Origin: Tahibacter harae
GTDB taxonomy: Bacteria; Pseudomonadota; Gammaproteobacteria; Xanthomonadales; Rhodanobacteraceae
Assembly: GCF_024437735.1 (NCBI RefSeq)
Contig: NZ_JANFQO010000026.1
Coordinates: 21,642-85,641 of the forward strand
Reading direction: 5' to 3'
Length of the DNA stretch: 64,000 nucleotides
Every line of letters begins with the position of its first letter. Positions within the stretch are counted from its first letter, which is position 1. Positions 34,391 to 42,946 of the stretch are shown one piece after another. Made by a program: the position numbers and the translations under genes. The notes under the pieces were generated by a model, which was not told where the DNA came from, searched no databases, and worked only from the letters and a program-made list of their open reading frames with translations.

Positions 34391-36250
34391 TCAGGGCGTC
34401 GTGGTCGGCGTTCCCAGCCGCGCGAGCTGGCGCATGCGCGCATCGGTCGCCTCGCGCTCGGCCTCGCTCATGTCCTTGCCGCCGCGGTCTTCCACCTGCA
34501 TCAGCGGCGGGAAGTCCGGATCGTCGGCGATGCCGGGGCGGACTTCGACGATGCCCTGCCGGTCGAAGTGATTGACCATGTTGAGCAGCTGGTTGTCGTA
34601 GCCGACGCCCAGCGTGCGGTCCCAGTCCGAGCGCGTGTTGAACGCGGCCAGGCGTTGCTCGCGCGGCAGCGCGGCATCCATCACCTTTTTGTAGTTCTCC
34701 ACATCCAGCACCTGGTTGGGCACGCGCGCCGGCCAGAACGTGGGCAGGTAGGGGTCGTAGTTGGGCTGGTAGCCGGAGCGGCAGCTGGCCGTGTCGGTCT
34801 GCCAGGGAATCGCCATCCAGCGCGTGATGGAACCGGGGAACTGGGCGTAGAGCGGCCCGTTGTACGAGGTCGCCTCGCCTGGCGTCAGCGTGCTGCCGTA
34901 GTCCGGCTCGGGATTGTCCGCGGCGCGATGACGCCAGCGGTACGGCTCCAGATACATAGTGGCGTGGCGCACCGGCCAGGTCATCTCGCAGCCCGGATGG
35001 AAGGCATCGGCCAGGCAGAATTCCAGCGCGGCGCGGTCCAGCATGGCCGGCTGCAGCGCCAGCGGCACTTCGTCGATGGACCGGGGTACAGGCGGGGCCG
35101 GTTCGAGGTCGGCGATGAAATCGCCTTCGGCCCAGCGGTCCAGCAGGGCGAGCTGGGTCGTTGTCAGTGCGGTCATGGCGCGCGGGATCGGCGGCATGGG
35201 CACGTCCATCGCATCGCCGTAGACCCACGGCCAGGGTTTCTGCGAAATGTCGTTGTCCAGCGGATTGCGGAAGGCGTTGGCGACGGTGCGGCGCAGTTCC
35301 TTGTAGGTGTCGCCGGGCTGGGCCAGCTTGCGCAGATAATCCGGCGCCAGCAGGTGTTGCGGCATGCCGTAGCCGAAGCCCGCGGCGAAGCCGGCATTCA
35401 TCCATTGCAGATCGCACAGGGCCTGGAAGATGGGCAGCAGATCGTGGCGGAACGAGGGGCGCGTCGGCGCCGGCAGCTGGCCGGCCTGTATCGCCAGGTC
35501 GGTCATCAGCGCGTACAGCGTGCGCACGGATTTCTGCTGCGGACCGTAGTTCGGCGGCGCCACGACCACCCAGGCCGGCGCGACGTCCAGCGGGCGCCCG
35601 TCCACCCGCACGCGCGCGGTGACCGGGCCGTCGCTGGTGTCGTCGTACCAGCCGTCGTTGTTGGCGAAGGTGACCGGCGGCTTGCCGTCGATGGAAGCGG
35701 ACTTGCCGTGGCCGCCGAACACCAGCAGGCGGCCTTGCGCATCGGTGCGCAGTTCGCCCAGCGCCACGCTGATGCCCATGAAATTGCCGTCGTCGAAATG
35801 GTATTGCGCGCCCTGGGTGGACGGCGTGCTGATGTTGCGCGGCGACGGGGTGATGGAGAGTTTGCGCCGGTCCTTGACGCTGGCGTTGCGGCGCGTGGAC
35901 GGCGTGGCGGCGGCGGCTTCGGGGATGTCCAGCGCGAGTTCAAAGTTGTACCAGGCGGCCTTGTGGTTGGCCAGCTGCACCGACCATTCGATCTCGGCGC
36001 CTTCGTCCATGCGCAGCTCCCGCACCGCGCGGCCGGCGGCGTTGTAGCCGTAGATGCGGAACTGGGCGACTTCGCGCTTGAGCGCCCCGCTGCCGTCGCG
36101 GTAGAAGCCCGGCGGCTGCGGCGCCGGATCGGTCACCTGGGGACCGATGTAGTAGCCGTCGTCCTTTTGCGAATTGCCGACGCGGGCGATGCCTATGGAT
36201 GGATGGATCTTGGCGTAGACGATGCGCTCGTCCGCTGCATTGCTGCTCAT
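34391..36250 (-). CDS. lodA: LodA/GoxA family CTQ-dependent amino-acid oxidase
   Basis: A 619-residue protein of the LodA/GoxA family, which oxidises free amino acids (lysine epsilon-amine, glycine or others) and releases hydrogen peroxide and ammonia. The N-terminus (RIVYAKIHPSIGIARVGNS) is typical. The residues expected to form cysteine tryptophylquinone are C421 in HPGCEMTWPVRHA and W483 in MAIPWQTDTASCRSGY. The start ATG 36250 (MSSNAADERIV) was chosen because the conserved block begins a few residues later; the open frame upstream is Arg-rich and unlike the family. No signal peptide is seen. The substrate cannot be predicted from these motifs. The gene pairs with the flavoprotein at 33143. 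Confidence 0.92.
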   Translation of the reverse strand: MSSNAADERIVYAKIHPSIGIARVGNSQKDDGYYIGPQVTDPAPQPPGFYRDGSGALKREVAQFRIYGYNAAGRAVRELRMDEGAEIEWSVQLANHKAAWYNFELALDIPEAAAATPSTRRNASVKDRRKLSITPSPRNISTPSTQGAQYHFDDGNFMGISVALGELRTDAQGRLLVFGGHGKSASIDGKPPVTFANNDGWYDDTSDGPVTARVRVDGRPLDVAPAWVVVAPPNYGPQQKSVRTLYALMTDLAIQAGQLPAPTRPSFRHDLLPIFQALCDLQWMNAGFAAGFGYGMPQHLLAPDYLRKLAQPGDTYKELRRTVANAFRNPLDNDISQKPWPWVYGDAMDVPMPPIPRAMTALTTTQLALLDRWAEGDFIADLEPAPPVPRSIDEVPLALQPAMLDRAALEFCLADAFHPGCEMTWPVRHATMYLEPYRWRHRAADNPEPDYGSTLTPGEATSYNGPLYAQFPGSITRWMAIPWQTDTASCRSGYQPNYDPYLPTFWPARVPNQVLDVENYKKVMDAALPREQRLAAFNTRSDWDRTLGVGYDNQLLNMVNHFDRQGIVEVRPGIADDPDFPPLMQVEDRGGKDMSEAEREATDARMRQLARLGTPTTTP

Positions 36251-36390
36251 GAGCCCCTCCGCTGCCTGTGTGAGGCCCGCAGCGGCAGGCGGCCGCGGGG
36301 CCGGGCGACTCTCGCGCGAAACGGCCACCGCGTCAACAAAAAGTACACTTAGGTCTATTGATGCATATGCGGCAAACGCCGGCCGCCGTG

Positions 36391-37326
36391 CTACGGCGCC
36401 GGACTGCCTCCGCCCGGCCCGCGCAGGAACTGCCCCGCGCCCTGCTGCAGCAGCATTTCGGCGACGACGTTGCCCAGCGCCTCGGGCTGGTCCAGGCTGC
36501 CCACCGCCTCGGCGCGCAACAGGCGGCCGCCGCTCACGTCGCCGACCAGGCCGGTGAGTTCCAGGCCGCCCTCGATCTCGCGGCAATAGCCGGCGATAGG
36601 CACGCTGCAGCTGCCGTGCAGGCGCAGGTTCATGGCGCGCTCCGCGCCGGTGCAGCGGGCGCTGTCGGCGTCGTTGAGCGGCGCCAGGCGCTGCTGGGTG
36701 GCGCGGTCGCCGGCGCGGTATTCAATCGCGATCGCCCCCTGGGCCACGGCCGGGATCCAGTCCGGCGGCTGCAGGCGGCCGGCGATGCGCCCGGCCAGGC
36801 CCAGGCGCTCCAGGCCGGCGCAGGCCAGGATGATGGCGTCGTAGTTGCCGGCATCCAGCCGCGCCAGGCGCGTGCCCACGTTGCCGCGCAGGTCCAGCAG
36901 TTCCAGATCCGGCCGCAGCGCGCGCAGCTGGGCCTGGCGGCGCAGCGAGGACGTACCAACCCGCGCGCCCGGCGGCAGGTCGGCGATGCCGCGGTAACGG
37001 TTGCTGATGAAGGCGTCGGCGGCGTCGGCGCGCTCCAGCACGGCGCCCAGGGCAAAGCCGGGCTCCAGCTCCATGGGTACGTCCTTGAGCGAATGCACGG
37101 CGATATCGGCGCGGCCTTCCAGCATGGCCACTTCCAGTTCCTTGAGGAACAGCCCCTTGCCGCCGATCTCGGCCAGCGGCCGGTCCAGGATCTGGTCGCC
37201 GCGCGTGGTCATGGGCACCAGTTCCACCTGCAGGTCGGCATGCACGGCGCGCAGGCGCGCGGCGACATGCTCGGCCTGCCACAGGGCCAGCGCGCTCTGG
37301 CGGGTGGCGATTCGCAGCAGTTTCAT
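36391..37326 (-). CDS. hemC: Porphobilinogen deaminase (hydroxymethylbilane synthase) HemC
   Basis: A 311-residue HemC that joins four porphobilinogen units into hydroxymethylbilane on the path to heme. Features seen are [19 protein letters not shown] at the start, [35 protein letters not shown], and [13 protein letters not shown], with the cysteine that carries the dipyrromethane cofactor. Length matches the family (about 310). It lies downstream of algR- and algZ-like genes on the same strand, a linkage known from pseudomonads and xanthomonads. The 130-base gap could hold a promoter. Confidence 0.97.
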   Translation of the reverse strand: MKLLRIATRQSALALWQAEHVAARLRAVHADLQVELVPMTTRGDQILDRPLAEIGGKGLFLKELEVAMLEGRADIAVHSLKDVPMELEPGFALGAVLERADAADAFISNRYRGIADLPPGARVGTSSLRRQAQLRALRPDLELLDLRGNVGTRLARLDAGNYDAIILACAGLERLGLAGRIAGRLQPPDWIPAVAQGAIAIEYRAGDRATQQRLAPLNDADSARCTGAERAMNLRLHGSCSVPIAGYCREIEGGLELTGLVGDVSGGRLLRAEAVGSLDQPEALGNVVAEMLLQQGAGQFLRGPGGGSPAP

Positions 37327-37456
37327 GGGTTTGGACGTTCGGCGGGCAAAAGACGCCGCATCGTAACGGCTGCGGCGGTCTGGCAGAAGGGCCGGGATTC
37401 GGGATTGGTGGGCAGAGGCCGGTGCCTTGCCGGCGCCCCTGGTCCCTAATCCGGAA

Positions 37457-38188
37457 TCACAAACTCCTCACCAGCTTGCGCAACGCCGGCAGGTTGCGGC
37501 GGCTCACTTCCAGCGCGTCAGCCGCGCCTTCGATGCGCACGAAAGCACGGCCGTCGGCGCTGCGGGTCAGGCCGGACATGCGCTCGCGCGCGACCAGGCA
37601 GTTGCGGTGGATGCGCACGAACAGGTCGCCGAATTCGTCCTCCAGGCCCTTCAGCGCATCCTCGATCAGCACCTGGCCCTTGGTGTGGTGGACGACGACG
37701 TATTTGTCCTCGGCCTGCAGGTAAAGGATGTCCTGTACCGGCACCAGCACCAGATTGCCGCGCACGCGGGCGCAGATGTGGCTGCGCTGGCGCTGCGCGC
37801 CCAGGCTGCCGGCGAGCTTGTCGACCTTGCCGGCGCCCAGGCGGCCGGCGCGGGCCAGGGCCTGTTCCAGGCGCTCGCGCCGCACCGGCTTGAGCAGGTA
37901 ATCCACCGCGTGCGCCTCGAAGGCCTTGAGCGCGTATTCGTCGTAGGCGGTGCAGAACACCACGGCCGGCGGATCGGCCATCGCACCGATCAGGCGCGCG
38001 GCGTCCAGGCCGTCAAGGCCAGGCATGCGGATGTCGAGCAGGCAGACATCCGGCCGCAGCTGGTCGGCCTGCTGCACGGCCTGCTCGCCGTTCTCCACGC
38101 TGGCGATGACTTCGCTGCCCACGTCGGCGACCAGCACGGCCAGGCGCTCGCGCGCCAGCGGTTCGTCATCGGCAATCAGTACACGCAT
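37457..38188 (-). CDS. algR: LytTR response regulator, AlgR-like
   Basis: A 243-residue response regulator. The receiver domain (1-115) has the acidic pocket (LIADDEP), phospho-acceptor D52 in [13 protein letters not shown], the T in [15 protein letters not shown], and the K in [12 protein letters not shown]. The C-terminal LytTR DNA-binding domain (about 145-243) contains [16 protein letters not shown] and [13 protein letters not shown]. It follows the sensor kinase gene by 39 bases. In Pseudomonas, AlgR controls alginate and twitching; in xanthomonads the equivalent pair is less well defined. ATG 38188 gives the standard N-terminus; the frame is open further upstream. Confidence 0.92.
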   Translation of the reverse strand: MRVLIADDEPLARERLAVLVADVGSEVIASVENGEQAVQQADQLRPDVCLLDIRMPGLDGLDAARLIGAMADPPAVVFCTAYDEYALKAFEAHAVDYLLKPVRRERLEQALARAGRLGAGKVDKLAGSLGAQRQRSHICARVRGNLVLVPVQDILYLQAEDKYVVVHHTKGQVLIEDALKGLEDEFGDLFVRIHRNCLVARERMSGLTRSADGRAFVRIEGAADALEVSRRNLPALRKLVRSL

Positions 38189-38227
38189 GGCAGACTCCAC
38201 AAAAGGCAATTTGCAGTTTCCCGCGCA

Positions 38228-39289
38228 TCAGCCGGGCAGCGGCAGGCGCAGGGTACAGACGAAGGATTCGGCCTGGTCCTCCACCAGCAGCGCGGCGCGG
38301 CCGGCGTAGTGCAGGGCCAGGCGGCTGCGGATATTGGCCAGGGCGATGCCGTTGCCGCCGCCGCGGCGTGCCGCCGGCGGCGGACAGGGATTGCGCACCT
38401 CGATCACCAGCGCCGCGGGCTCGACCCGGCCGAGCACGCTGACCGTGCCGCCCTGGGGCAGCGGCTGTATGCCGTGGTAGACCGCGTTCTCTACCAGCGG
38501 CTGCAGCAGCAGCGGCGGCAGTTCCACGTCGCGCGGCAGCGCGGCCACATCCCACTCCAGCCCCAGGCGCGATCCCAGGCGCAGTTCCTCGATGCGCAGG
38601 TAGCCGCGGGCCAAGTCCAGCTCCTCGCCCAGTGTGGTCTGCGCATCGGCACGGCCGAGCGCGGCGCGGAACAGGTCGGCCAGATCCTCCACTGCAGCTT
38701 CGGCCTGGGCCGGGCGGGCGCGGATCAGGCTGGCGATGACGTTCATGCTGTTGAACAGGAAGTGCGGGCGTATGCGCGCCTGCAACGCATCGAAGCGCGC
38801 GCGCTCCTCGGCCTGGACATTGGCCCGCCACTGCTCCTGCACATAGAAGTAGCGCAGCACCGCGCCCACCACCAGCGCGCAGATCACCCCGTTGCGCAAC
38901 ACGAAGCGCACCACGTCGGCGGAAGCGTCGACCAGGCCGAAGCGCAGGTTCTGATCCAGTACGAACACCAGCCAGCTCAGGCCGGTGGTGGCGACCAGCG
39001 CCAGGGTGACGGCGACGAATTCGCCCATCCACGGCTGCAGCCGCAGCAGCAGCGGGCGCAGCTTGCACAGCGACACCGCCCACAGCGCCGCCAGCCACTG
39101 CACGAACAGGCTGGCCACGCCCAGGCTCTGCCAGCTGGGCACGCTGACGTCGCTGGCGGCCAGTACCACGATCAGGGCAACCAGTTCGCCAATCACGATC
39201 AGGGCGAACAGCACCGGCCAGCTGCAGAAATTCGGCAGCCAGTGGGCCGGCTCGGCCGCCGGTGCCGGGGCGCGTTCGGGTATCGCCAA
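38228..39289 (-). CDS. algZ: Membrane sensor histidine kinase, AlgZ/LytS-like
   Basis: A kinase of about 353 residues with several N-terminal membrane helices (about 22-150) and a His_kinase domain of the LytS type. The phospho-acceptor H176 lies in RIRPHFLFNSMNVIASLI. The ATP-binding region includes LLLQPLVENAVYHGIQPLPQ and GNGIALANIRSRL. I chose a TTG start at 39289 because a strong gggagggc ribosome-binding site lies just before it and the upstream in-frame sequence (to 39412) is Arg-rich and overlaps the esterase gene. It forms an operon with the response regulator at 37457. Confidence 0.88.
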   Translation of the reverse strand: MAIPERAPAPAAEPAHWLPNFCSWPVLFALIVIGELVALIVVLAASDVSVPSWQSLGVASLFVQWLAALWAVSLCKLRPLLLRLQPWMGEFVAVTLALVATTGLSWLVFVLDQNLRFGLVDASADVVRFVLRNGVICALVVGAVLRYFYVQEQWRANVQAEERARFDALQARIRPHFLFNSMNVIASLIRARPAQAEAAVEDLADLFRAALGRADAQTTLGEELDLARGYLRIEELRLGSRLGLEWDVAALPRDVELPPLLLQPLVENAVYHGIQPLPQGGTVSVLGRVEPAALVIEVRNPCPPPAARRGGGNGIALANIRSRLALHYAGRAALLVEDQAESFVCTLRLPLPG

Positions 39290-39324
39290 GCTGCGCCCTC
39301 CCCGGCGCCGCGATGATCGGGCGA

Positions 39325-39996
39325 TTATGCCGCGAGGCGCTGGCCCAGCCACTGCCGCAGGTCGGCGATTTCCTCCGCACCGACATGATGCTGTATGGGA
39401 TAGCTGTGCCATTCCACCGCATAGCCCAGGCCCTTGAGCGCGTCGCGCGACTGGCTGGCGAGCTTGAACTGGATCACCGGATCGTAGGTGCCGTGGGCCA
39501 TGAAGATGGGCAGGCCGGCATTGGCCTCGCTGCGTTCGGCGGCGGTGGTCTCGCCTATGGGCAGGTAGGTGGACAGGGCGATCACGCCGGCCAGGCGCTT
39601 GGGATAGCGCACGCCGCCGGCCAGCACGATGGCGCCGCCCTGGGAGAAACCGGCCAGGAACACCCGCGAGGCCGGCACGCCGCGGTCGCTTTCACGCGCG
39701 ATCAAGGGCCCCAGGTGGCCTATGGATTCGCGCACGCCGGCCTCGTCCTGGCGCCGCGCGATATCCGCGTCCAGCGAGTGGACGTCGTACCAGGCGCGCA
39801 TGGGCGCGCCGCCGTTGAGGGTGACCGGGCGCACCGGCGCATGCGGAAAAACGAAGCGCAGCCCCGGCCAGTCGCGCGCGACCAGGTCGGGAATGATGGG
39901 GGCGAAATCGTGCCCGTCGGCGCCCAGACCGTGCAGCCAGATCACGCTGTGGCTGGGGCGGGGCTTGGTTTCGATCTCGACGGCAGGCAGTACCAT
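39325..39996 (-). CDS. Phospholipase/carboxylesterase family hydrolase
   Basis: A 223-residue alpha/beta hydrolase of the carboxylesterase/acyl-protein thioesterase family. The order of motifs is complete: WLHGLGADGHDF near residue 20 (oxyanion loop), nucleophile S118 in LAGFSQGGA, D172 in HGTYDPVI and H204 in YPIQHHVGAEEI. Length fits (about 220). It cleaves short carboxyl esters; the physiological substrate is unknown. It is the first gene of the minus-strand run that continues with the algZR-like pair, separated by 35 bases. ATG 39996 begins MVLPAVEIE, close to the family start. Confidence 0.93.
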   Translation of the reverse strand: MVLPAVEIETKPRPSHSVIWLHGLGADGHDFAPIIPDLVARDWPGLRFVFPHAPVRPVTLNGGAPMRAWYDVHSLDADIARRQDEAGVRESIGHLGPLIARESDRGVPASRVFLAGFSQGGAIVLAGGVRYPKRLAGVIALSTYLPIGETTAAERSEANAGLPIFMAHGTYDPVIQFKLASQSRDALKGLGYAVEWHSYPIQHHVGAEEIADLRQWLGQRLAA

Positions 39997-40178
39997 GGGG
40001 TGCTCCGGCAAAGAACGCGATGGTGCCTGAGGCCCGGGGCGATGGCCATTGCCGCGGCGCAGGCGGCCCCGGGCGCCGGCCGCAGCCGCGCCCCGTACGG
40101 CCGCCGGCAATGACCATTGCCACGGCTAATCCGCAAAAGCCTCCGCTATGCTCGGCCGGTCCTGCTCAGGAGTCCGCC

Positions 40179-42620
40179 ATGTCATTGAGGTCAAGCGCCC
40201 TCGCCGCCGCCCTAGTCACCGTCATCGCCCTGCCGGCGCAAGCCGCGCTCACGCTGGACCAGATCATGGCCGAGCCGGACTGGATAGGCGCGCCGGTGGA
40301 ATCGCCCTACTGGTCGGCCGACGGCAGCGCGGTCTACTACGCCCTCAAGCGCCCGGGCAACGGCGTGCGCGACATCCACCGCATCGCCCTGAGCGACAAC
40401 CGCGACAGCGTGCTGAGCCCGGCCGAACTGGCCGGCGCCGACGGCAGCGACGCCGTCTACGACCAGGCCCGCCGCCGCGCCGCCTTCGTGCGCAACGGCG
40501 ACATCTTCGTGCGCGACCTGGCCGGCAACCGCCTGATCCAGGTCACGCGCAGCACGGCTGACGAGCGCAATCCGCAGTTCTCCGCCGACCAGTCCAGCCT
40601 GCAGTACCGCCTGGGCAACGACTGGTACAGCTACGACTTCGCCAGCGGCGTGAACGCGCCGGTGGCCGTGCTCAAGACGGAAAAGAATCCCAGGGACAAG
40701 AAGCCGGGCGATTTCGAGCAGCTGCAGCTGCGCCTGATCGGCACGCTCAAGCAGGACTACGACAACAAGCAGGCCCTCAAGGACCGCGCCGACGAACTGC
40801 GCAAGGCCGATCCCAGCCGCGCCGCCGAGCCGGTCTACCTCGGCGACGATGTGCAGGTCAGCGCCAGCCTGCTCTCGCCGGATGGCCGCTGGCTGCTGGT
40901 CGCGACCACGCCCAAGGGCCATGACGGCGGCCGCGCCGGCAAGATGCCGATGTACGTGACCGAATCCGGCTACGAGGAAATCGAGGACGTGCGCACCCGC
41001 GTCGGTCGCGGCGATCCCGCCCCCGACACGCTCTGGCGCGTGGACCTGGCCAGCCAGGCCGTGACCAGGCTGGATTATTCCGGCCTGCCCGGCATCGAGG
41101 ACGATCCGCTCGCCGCCGTGCGCGCCGAGAACGAAAAGGCCAAGGACTCCGCCAAGGACGCCAAGGCCGACGACAAGGGCAAGAGCGGCAAGGACAAGAA
41201 GGACGCCAGGAAATCCGACAAGCCCGAAAAGGTGCAGCGCCCGCTCACCGTCGCTGCCATGCAGTTCACCCGCGACGGCAGCCAGGGCGCCGTGGTGCTG
41301 CGCGCCATCGACAACAAGGACCGCTGGATCGTCAGCGTCAGCAACAGCGAAAAGCCGGCGCTGACCACCCGCCACCGCCTCACCGACCCGGCCTGGATCA
41401 ACTGGAACTTCAACGAATTCGGCTGGCTGCCGGACAACCGCACGCTGTGGTACGTGTCCGAGGAAAGCGGCTATGCAGCCTTGTATACCCGCCGCGACGG
41501 CGACAAGCCCAAGGCCGTGGTGCAGGGCCGCTTCGAGGTGTCCTCGCCGGTGGTCTCGCCCGACGGCAACTGGTTCTACCTGCGCAGCAACGCCGAGGCG
41601 CCGTATGCCTACGATGCCTACCGCGTGCCCACCGCCGGCGGCGAATTCCAGCGCCTGACCCAGTTCAAGGGCCTGGAAAGCTTCGCCCTGTCGCCCGATG
41701 GCAAGCAGCTGCTGGCCGCGCACTCCGCCAGCTACGTGCCGCAGCAGATCAGCGTGCTGCCCGCCGATGGCGGCAGCCCGCGCCAGCTCACCGACACGCG
41801 CAGCGCCGCGTTCAAGGCCATGAGCTGGCAGGCGCCGCAAATCGTCGGCGTGCCCTCCAGCCATACCAAGGATCCGATCTGGGGCAAGCTGTACACGCCG
41901 GCCGGCGCGGCCGCGGGCAAGCGTCCCATCGTGCTGTTCGTGCACGGCGCCGGCTATACCCAGAACACGCACCTGAGCTATCCGTACTACTTCCGCGAGC
42001 AGATGTTCCACAACCTGCTCACCGAACGCGGTTATCTGGTGCTGGACCTGGACTACCGCGCCTCCGAGGGCTACGGCCGCGACTGGCGCACGGCCATCTA
42101 CCGCCACATGGGCAAGCCCGAGCTGGAAGACCTGATCGACGGCGTCAACTGGCTGGTCAAGGAACATAACGGCGACGCTTCCCGCGTCGGCGTTTACGGC
42201 GGCTCCTACGGCGGCTTCATGACCCTGATCGCAATGTTCCAGGCGCCCGAGGTATTCAAGGCCGGCGCTGCCCTGCGCCCGGTCACCGACTGGACCCAGT
42301 ACAACCACGAATACACGTCCAACATCCTCAACACGCCGCAGATCGACGACATCGCCTACCGGCGCAGCTCGCCCATCGAGTTCGCCGACGGCCTCAAGGG
42401 GGCGCTGCTGATCGCCCACGGCATGATCGACGACAACGTGTTCTTCCAGGATTCGGTGCGCCTGTTCCAGCGCCTGATCGAGCTGAAGAAGGACAATGTG
42501 GAACTTGCGCCCTATCCGCTGGAACGCCACGGCTTCGTGCACGCCGCGGCCTGGCGCGACGAGTACGCGCGCATCCTGAAACTGTTCGAGACCCACGTGC
42601 GCGGCGTCGCGGCGCCCTAA
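40179..42620 (+). CDS. S9 family peptidase (prolyl oligopeptidase type), exported
   Basis: An 813-residue serine peptidase. A signal peptide (SALAAALVTVIALPAQA) ends at about residue 22. An N-terminal beta-propeller (about 40-560) contains WD40-like turns (SPDGRWLLVATTPKGHD; SPDGKQLLAAHSASY). The C-terminal hydrolase domain has nucleophile S676 (VYGGSYGGFMTL), D751/752 (HGMIDDNVFF) and H784 (LERHGFVHAAAW). These enzymes trim dipeptides or oligopeptides. An unusual Lys/Asp/Ala-rich insertion of about 30 residues occurs near 318-352. ATG 40179 has AGGAG 6 bases upstream. Confidence 0.93.
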   Translation: MSLRSSALAAALVTVIALPAQAALTLDQIMAEPDWIGAPVESPYWSADGSAVYYALKRPGNGVRDIHRIALSDNRDSVLSPAELAGADGSDAVYDQARRRAAFVRNGDIFVRDLAGNRLIQVTRSTADERNPQFSADQSSLQYRLGNDWYSYDFASGVNAPVAVLKTEKNPRDKKPGDFEQLQLRLIGTLKQDYDNKQALKDRADELRKADPSRAAEPVYLGDDVQVSASLLSPDGRWLLVATTPKGHDGGRAGKMPMYVTESGYEEIEDVRTRVGRGDPAPDTLWRVDLASQAVTRLDYSGLPGIEDDPLAAVRAENEKAKDSAKDAKADDKGKSGKDKKDARKSDKPEKVQRPLTVAAMQFTRDGSQGAVVLRAIDNKDRWIVSVSNSEKPALTTRHRLTDPAWINWNFNEFGWLPDNRTLWYVSEESGYAALYTRRDGDKPKAVVQGRFEVSSPVVSPDGNWFYLRSNAEAPYAYDAYRVPTAGGEFQRLTQFKGLESFALSPDGKQLLAAHSASYVPQQISVLPADGGSPRQLTDTRSAAFKAMSWQAPQIVGVPSSHTKDPIWGKLYTPAGAAAGKRPIVLFVHGAGYTQNTHLSYPYYFREQMFHNLLTERGYLVLDLDYRASEGYGRDWRTAIYRHMGKPELEDLIDGVNWLVKEHNGDASRVGVYGGSYGGFMTLIAMFQAPEVFKAGAALRPVTDWTQYNHEYTSNILNTPQIDDIAYRRSSPIEFADGLKGALLIAHGMIDDNVFFQDSVRLFQRLIELKKDNVELAPYPLERHGFVHAAAWRDEYARILKLFETHVRGVAAP

Positions 42621-42656
42621 CGACGTTCTAACATTTGGCGATTTTCCGGCAATAAA

Positions 42657-42684
42657 GCGTTACGGCGTGGCGACGCCGTAACGC
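42657..42684. repeat. Perfect 12-bp inverted repeat after the S9 peptidase gene
   Basis: Arms gcgttacggcgt and acgccgtaacgc are perfectly complementary around a GGCG loop, 37 bases after the peptidase stop. On the minus strand it is followed by TTTATT; on the plus strand by ATTTCGG. It is probably the transcription terminator of the peptidase gene, possibly bidirectional. Confidence 0.6.
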
Positions 42685-42946
42685 ATTTCGGTGTATGTTC
42701 CGTCTCCTGCGGCGTCCTTCTGTGGCGCCGCGCATCACCATCTCCACCCCAGACCCTCCGCTCGGCATGACAGTGCAGCGGGCCGCAGGGCGTGTCGAGG
42801 CATACGCAGACAGTCAGCACGTGGCGATTCGCGTCGGGACTCGGTAACGAGGCTTTCCTCCAGCGGAGGGGCTCCGGATGGAACTGGTGATAGCGGGCCG
42901 CAAGGTCCGTCCCATCCCTAGCTGACAACGAAACGGTGACCGACCG
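42685..42946 (+). other. Leader region of the cation/proton antiporter gene
   Basis: About 260 bases without a gene. It holds a small hairpin (cctcc-agc-ggagg, 42857-42869) whose arms resemble a Shine-Dalgarno and its complement. I do not recognise a known riboswitch class. A GGTGA sequence about 7 bases before ATG 42947 is the likely ribosome-binding site. Confidence 0.35.

Noticed and set aside
40212..42596. A 794-codon minus-strand frame opposite the S9 peptidase
   Set aside because: The peptidase's catalytic triad, signal peptide and ribosome-binding site support the plus strand only.
42685..42946. A known riboswitch in the antiporter leader
   Set aside because: Motifs of the cobalamin, TPP, c-di-GMP and manganese (yybP-ykoY) classes were looked for and not seen.
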